Shown: one piece after another, positions 58,977 through 64,000 of the stretch
Layout of the letters: every line of letters starts with the position of its first letter
Numbering within the stretch: position 1 is the stretch's first letter
DNA from: Panax quinquefolius
Lineage: Eukaryota; Streptophyta; Magnoliopsida; Apiales; Araliaceae
Assembly (NCBI GenBank): GCA_020205615.1
Contig: CM035152.1
Span: 151,208,166-151,272,165, forward strand
DNA length: 64,000 nucleotides
Direction of reading: 5' to 3'
Translations under genes and position numbers: made by a program
Notes under the pieces: generated by a model
Told to the model about the DNA's origin: nothing
What the model saw: the letters and a program-made list of their open reading frames with translations, nothing else
Databases searched by the model: none

Positions 58977-59330
58977 ATTTCTAATATGTCCCCAAATTCT
59001 AATTTCACAATCATAAATATATACATCATATTTCATTCTCAATTCTACAATAAAAAATCCAAAACCCACATAATATTAATACACAAATACACAATCTAGA
59101 AGTCACTATCTTCAGACTAACACCATGAAACATAAAAATAATGCAGTTAATTTACTAAAAGAAGACCTTGTTTCAAATTAATCACCCTAAATTATAAATG
59201 ATACATTCTCCAAAGTTTAATTTGACAATCATAAATATATACACCATATTTCATTCTCAATTCTACAATAAAAAACCCAAAACCCACATAATCTTAACAC
59301 ACAAATACACAATCTACAGACTACAAAACA
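58977..59330 (+). repeat. Duplicated hAT 5' non-coding sequence
   Basis: The stretch ATCATAAATATATACA(T/C)CAT followed by ATTTCATTCTCAATTCTACA occurs at 59013 and 59230, about 220 bp apart. The second copy is continuous with hAT copy 2. Confidence 0.85.
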
Positions 59331-62300
59331 TACCTCAGACAACAAGAAGCAAAATCAGATTTGATTATTTGAAAGCCACTTAGAACCTGTTTGATGGGTT
59401 ACAAGACAAGAACCAAAATCTATTTGATGGGTCAGCAACAAGAAGCGTAATCTATTAACTGGTCAGAATCAGTAAGACAATTATTGACTCTATCGACAGC
59501 TTCTAAGCGGTGACAATTGATTAATTGAAGCTGAAACCTTTTGTTCCGACTGTTCGATTTTGAGGAGAAGAAGTCGAGAAGATTAATTGTTATGCGGGTT
59601 GTGGGTATACGCTTATAAATTAAAAAAATTTGGACCCCCTTCAGAAAACTCAAAATCAACAGAAAACTTGGTTGGGATTCTTGTTCTTTATAATTGAAAG
59701 TTTCAAGTGGAAGAAAATATACTCAAAATCCAGGTTTTATTGTTCTTTGTTAATTAGTTTTATTGTTTTTTATTGTGTTGTGTTTATTATAAAAATTAAA
59801 AAATGCTTCGTAAGAAACAACTTTTCGAAAATCTCAAGAGACAAAGAAAGAAAAAAGAAGAAGAAATTGCTCAAAGTTTAAGAGGATCTTTGAATAAATA
59901 TTTTGTTAAACAAACCAATGCTTCACTTGAAAATTTAGATGAAGATTTACCAAGTGAATATGAACAACCAATTCAATTGGATAAATTAGTACAAAATGAG
60001 AATGATGTGAATGAAGAAATTGGTAATCTAGATGAAAATGAAAATAATGATGAACCTTTCCTTGATGAAAATGAAAATATTGATGAACCTTGCCATGAAA
60101 ATGAATGTCCCGAAACAAGATTTGATTTGAACATTTATGATCCACGAGTTTGGGATAATCTTGATGTGAAAATGAGTGATTTACTTGTAGAAAAAGGTCC
60201 CCTAAGAGAAACTAATCTCAAATTCCCCATGGACGAAGACAATAGACATTTTTCTTTAAATTATTATCTTCGCATATTACCAAATGGGGAAACTAAGGAT
60301 CAAAAATGGCTAGTGTACCCCAAGGAGTTGGATAAAGTGTTTTGTTTCTGTTATAAGTTGTTTAAAACAATGAATTCTAGAAGTCAGTTAACTAGTGAAG
60401 GAACTAGAGATTGGAAACATCTTGGTGAGAAGCTTAAACAACATGAAAGCAGTATTGAACACCTCACTAACTTGAGGTCTTGTGTTGAATTGCAAATCAG
60501 ATTGAAAATAAATCAAACAATAGATACAGAATTACAAGAGCTAATCAAGAAAGTTACACTACATTGGAAAAATGTTATTGTCAGAATCATCATTGTTGTG
60601 AAATGTCTTGCTATACATAATTTGGCTTTTCGTGGAACAAATGAAAAAATTTATGAAGATGGTAATGGTAACTTTTTAGGCCTACTTGAAATGATTGCAT
60701 TGTTTGATCCAGTAATGCAACACCATTTTCGACTCATTAAAGATAAGAAAATTCATTATCATTATCTTAGCCATAAAATTTAAAATGAGTTGATAGCTAT
60801 TTTAGCATCAAATGTAAAACATGCAATCATTGAAAAAATAAAAACAGCTAAATATTTTTCAGTCATTCTTGATTGTACTCCTGATGCAAGTCACAAAGAA
60901 CAACTGACTTTAATATTGAGGTGTGTAGATGTTTCCAAAGACTCAATAAATATAGAAGAGTACTTTTTGAGTTTCGAATGTGGAAGATACATCTGGATTA
61001 GGAATTTTTAATGAATTGCAAAATGTAATGGAGTCCTTTACACTTAATATTGATGATGTGAGGGGATAAGGTTATGATAATGGCTCTAATATGAAAGGGA
61101 AAAATCTAGGTGTGAAAAAAAGATTACTTGATATAAATCCTAGAGCATTTTACATGCCATGTGGTTCTCATTGTCTCAACTTAATAGTTTATAATATGGC
61201 CAAGTCATGTGTTAAAGAAAAATCTTTTTTTGGAGCATGTCAATGCATATATACGGTATTCTCTAATTCAACAAAGTGATGGAATGTGTTACTTGATTAC
61301 ATAGATGGTTTGACTTTGAAATCATTGTCAACTACTCGTTGGGAAAGTCACATTGAAAGTGTTAAAGTAATAAAATCTCAAGCTTCCCAAATCAGAGAAG
61401 CTTTATTTAAATTAACAGAAATTAGAAATTAGTGAAGATGCCAAATTGAGTAGGGATGCTCAAAGTTTAGCATTAGGAGAGCTTTCAAGTTTTGAATTTA
61501 TATTAATTTTGGTTATTTGGCATGACATTTTGTATAAGATTAACTTAGTTAGTAAAAAGTTACAATCTGAAGACATGCGTCTTGATGCTGTTGTACGACA
61601 ATTAGAAGGACTTGTTTTATTTTTTGAAAACTATAGAATAAATGGGTTTGTTTCAGCCATGATTGATGCTAAAGAAATTTCCCTTGATATGGGAATTGAG
61701 CTCAGATTTCCAAAAAATGTCAAATTTGTAGAAAAGACATTTTGATGAGGTTTCCAATAATGATAGGAACAACAATCAATCACCAAAGAATCATTTAGAA
61801 CCGATTATTTTCTTGTTATAGTGGATATCGCTTTTAGTGAATCAAGAGTAGGTTTGAACAATTGCATTATTTTGAATCAATTTTGGGTTCTTATTTGATG
61901 CTGCAAAGTTGACTTCATTTGATGATAATGAATTGAAAAGTTCTTGTGTGAATCTTGAAAATGCTTTAAAACATGGTGATGTTTCTGATGTTGATGCAAG
62001 AGACTTATTTTCAGAATTACAGGTGTTACAAGTGATGTTACCAAAAGAAGCATATGAAATATATAAACCATGGACATCCATTAAAATTCTTGAGTTTGTA
62101 AAGAGTGTGGATATGTTTCCTAATGTAATGGTTGCTTATATGGTATTATTGACTATACCTGTGACTGTGGCATCTGCTGAAAAAAGTTTTTCTAAATTAA
62201 AATTATTGAAATCTTACTTCTGGACCACCATGACTTAAGATAGGCTAAATGGATTAGCGATATTATGCATTGAAAAGGATATGTTAGAAAATATTAAATA

Positions 62301-62764
62301 TGATAGTATAATTGATGATTTTGCATCTAAAAGTACAACAAGAAGACATTTTAAATGATGTTTTGTGGTTCAGAATTCATTGTTTTTTTTTTGTAGGTAC
62401 ATGTGATGATTCTTTGCTTCGATTAATTATGGAGGATGAAAAGAAGATTGATCAAATCAAGAAATGCTTATGGAGATTCGGGAGGAAGCATGTAGACTCA
62501 AATATGTAAGTTTCATTTTTTAATGCAATGATTACATGCAATTCGGGGTACTCCTTTTCCTTCGTTTGGGGTTTTGTCCCATTGGGTTTTTCCCAAACAA
62601 GGTTTTAATGAGGTTCCAAAGAGTTTTTTCTTATCTTTTGTAAATTCTTATAATTTTAATAAAATTAATTAGTTGATAATTTATTTATTTTTTTGTTTAA
62701 TTTGTATAAAGAGGAACACTTGAGAAAGTTCGCCCTGGGCCTTAGAAAACCTAGGACCGTCTCT
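59184..62764 (+). mobile_element. hAT transposon copy 2
   Basis: From ACCCTAAATTATAAATGATA (the 5' end without its terminal repeat), through 5' non-coding sequence (to 59802), transposase (59803-62358), and 3' non-coding sequence, to the degraded terminal repeat TAGGACCGTCTCTG (62751-62764). The same family lies reversed at 50652-58080. Confidence 0.85.
59803..62358 (+). pseudogene. hAT transposase, full length but frame-broken
   Basis: hAT transposases cut and paste DNA and dimerise through a C-terminal domain. The ATG at 59803 opens MLRKKQLFENLKRQRKKKEE, then an acidic Asn/Glu-rich region with ENENNDEP repeats. A TTF-type zinc-finger segment follows (KELDKVFCFCYKLF, about 60331-60370; one Cys is Tyr versus CFCCKLF in copy 1). 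DUF4371-like blocks are [20 protein letters not shown] (60850-60908) and [16 protein letters not shown] (61151-61198). The dimerisation domain is VASAEKSFSKLKLLKSY (62169-62218). Stops or shifts lie at 60781, about 60970, 61067, 61278, about 61430, about 61743 and 62236. It is more continuous than copy 1 but inactive. Confidence 0.9.
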
Positions 62765-62868
62765 GTATATATAGGACAACTAAGGTCCTCTGAATTTGTG
62801 GGACCAATTTTCTTATTTCGAAATCAATGGTCTTGGCATGCAAAGACCAAGAAAGTAGCTTACTTATG
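62765..62868. other. Short spacer between hAT copy 2 and the right LTR
   Basis: About 100 bp including a repeated GGTC/GACC-rich motif. No feature recognised. Confidence 0.4.
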
Positions 62869-64000
62869 TGTAAGACCCCAACTTTTATGAATAAAGATTA
62901 ATTTTTCTATAAATATCATTTTTGAATATTAAGGTGTGAATTTGTTATAATGTTATAGTTGTGGGTAATATTTATAAATTTTGCAAAGTAAGTAAGTTGT
63001 TATAAAATATTAGATTGGTCGGAGAATATTCATTTTAACATGGAATATTCGTACGATGGCACAATAATTGGTGGACCCCACAACAGAATTATTGTCTGAA
63101 TTAGAAAACGACAGAAGTAATTTTTTATGAAAATAACGGCGAAAGTTTTACCGTTACCTGTTGAAATACCCGGTGATAAAAGAATAGTAATACGCATGGT
63201 TGCATAGTAACACACAGTATTTATTATTGATGTTTACGTGAGAAGTCATTCAGTTTTGTTCAATTATTGCTATAGTAATTGCTGCATAGTATCTCACATT
63301 ATTTGATGCAATTATTGTTAATATTTTATATTATTAAATCAATAATTGAGATGACAAGTTATTCTTATTATTATTTGCATTATTGACAATGTCTAGAAAA
63401 TTCTGTCGAGGAAAGGGGTTAATTAAGTTATTTAATCATAAGGCGTCGATAGGAGAAATCCTTATCTGAAAGCCCTCTTCCTCGGAAATGATCCGTTGTT
63501 AATATTGCAAGTTATATTATTGATGAATAAATATTGTTAAAAATGTTGAGGGGATTTTATGAAGTATTTGATGTAAATTTTTCTTATTTTATGGACCCTC
63601 ATTTACCCATTTTTTAAAATAATCGGTAGAAGATTATTCAGTATTGATAGGTATATTTTTCTTATATTTTGATGATAATAATTATGTTTTAAATAAATAT
63701 TTAATATATTTATTTATTTTATTATTTATTGTTTTTACTTGAATTAATTTTTACCGACTTGATATTTTATGTCAAGTGTTGAATAAATTAATTAATATAT
63801 TATTCAAGGCAAGGATAACCTATTTCTTTTTCTAAAATATCAAAGTTGGGCAAAATTCTTTTAACTAACAAAAATAATATTACAATATACATAATATATC
63901 ATATTATATATGTATATACTAGTATATGTTAAAGTGCATAAAAAACCGTGTGTGTGTATGTGCTAAGTATCAAAACCGTGTATTTGTGTGCTAAAACCAT
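62869..64000 (+). repeat. Gypsy-family LTR, partial (runs off the window)
   Basis: Begins TGTAAGACCCCAACTTTTAT and follows the family order: GTTGTGGGTAATATTTATAA (62958), GGAGAATATTC (63022), GGTGGACCCCACAAC (63070), TTTACGTGAGAAGTCA (63231), and CCTTATCTGAAAGCC (63459). The last ~400 bp are AT-rich with no further landmarks. The 5'-flanking target sequence is CTTA/TTAT-like, but the other end is not visible. Confidence 0.85.

Overview
The window is AT-rich nuclear DNA from a flowering plant. Evidence: plant-type Ty3/gypsy, Ty1/copia, hAT and CACTA elements fill most of it; there is a MIR393 precursor; and plant gene fragments (U2AF65, AP2-type factor, villin, a ZC3H15-like zinc-finger gene) with plant introns sit inside a transposon. 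No intact host protein-coding gene was recognised. Almost every coding stretch is a decayed transposon gene, so this is an intergenic transposon-rich block around one likely functional locus, MIR393 at about 27.8-28.0 kb on the minus strand.

Left part (1-19.9 kb): a degenerate Ty3/gypsy element (+) lacking its 5' LTR, which lies off the left edge, is split by a complete but dead Ty1/copia element (2771-11714, two ~1.85-kb LTRs, target duplication TCAAG). The gypsy element resumes with RNase H and stops abruptly at 12431, where it is joined head-on to a second copy of the same family (-): protease, gag, leader, primer-binding site and 5' LTR. That LTR (14077-16824) abuts another LTR copy in the opposite direction (16825-19514), forming an inverted repeat with ~2.7-kb arms, followed by a third LTR fragment (-) to 19874.

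Middle part (19.9-37.5 kb): the 3' end of a Tat-lineage-like retrotransposon (antisense accessory ORF, hairpin, polypurine tract, LTR); small foldback elements; a 2.85-kb CACTA element (24077-26922) carrying exon-intron fragments of four unrelated genes in one orientation (a Pack-CACTA); MIR393; a relic copia LTR; and a ~2.4-kb foldback element sitting inside a (TA)n microsatellite.

Right part (36.7-64 kb): an inverted-repeat element with ~1-kb arms, interrupted by a complete 7.77-kb non-autonomous LTR element (37526-45290, target duplication GTATT). That element shares LTRs and leader with the gypsy family and keeps only crumbs of its pol gene. Then come short MITE-like elements, and two decayed hAT transposase copies in inverted orientation (50.6-58.1 kb minus; 59.2-62.8 kb plus). 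The minus copy is interrupted by a 4.15-kb LTR (51352-55501, target duplication GTTTA) that carries internal retrotransposon sequence patched into it. Another LTR of the same family begins at 62869 and runs off the right edge.

The most interesting items are the Pack-CACTA with its phase-compatible chimeric exons, the MIR393 locus, the LARD-like derivative beside its autonomous relative, the template-switch-like chimeric LTR, the nested LTR palindrome, and the hAT end-to-end junction. Boundaries come from reading repeats by eye. Relationships between elements were not aligned by software, and inverted structures of this kind can also arise from assembly errors.
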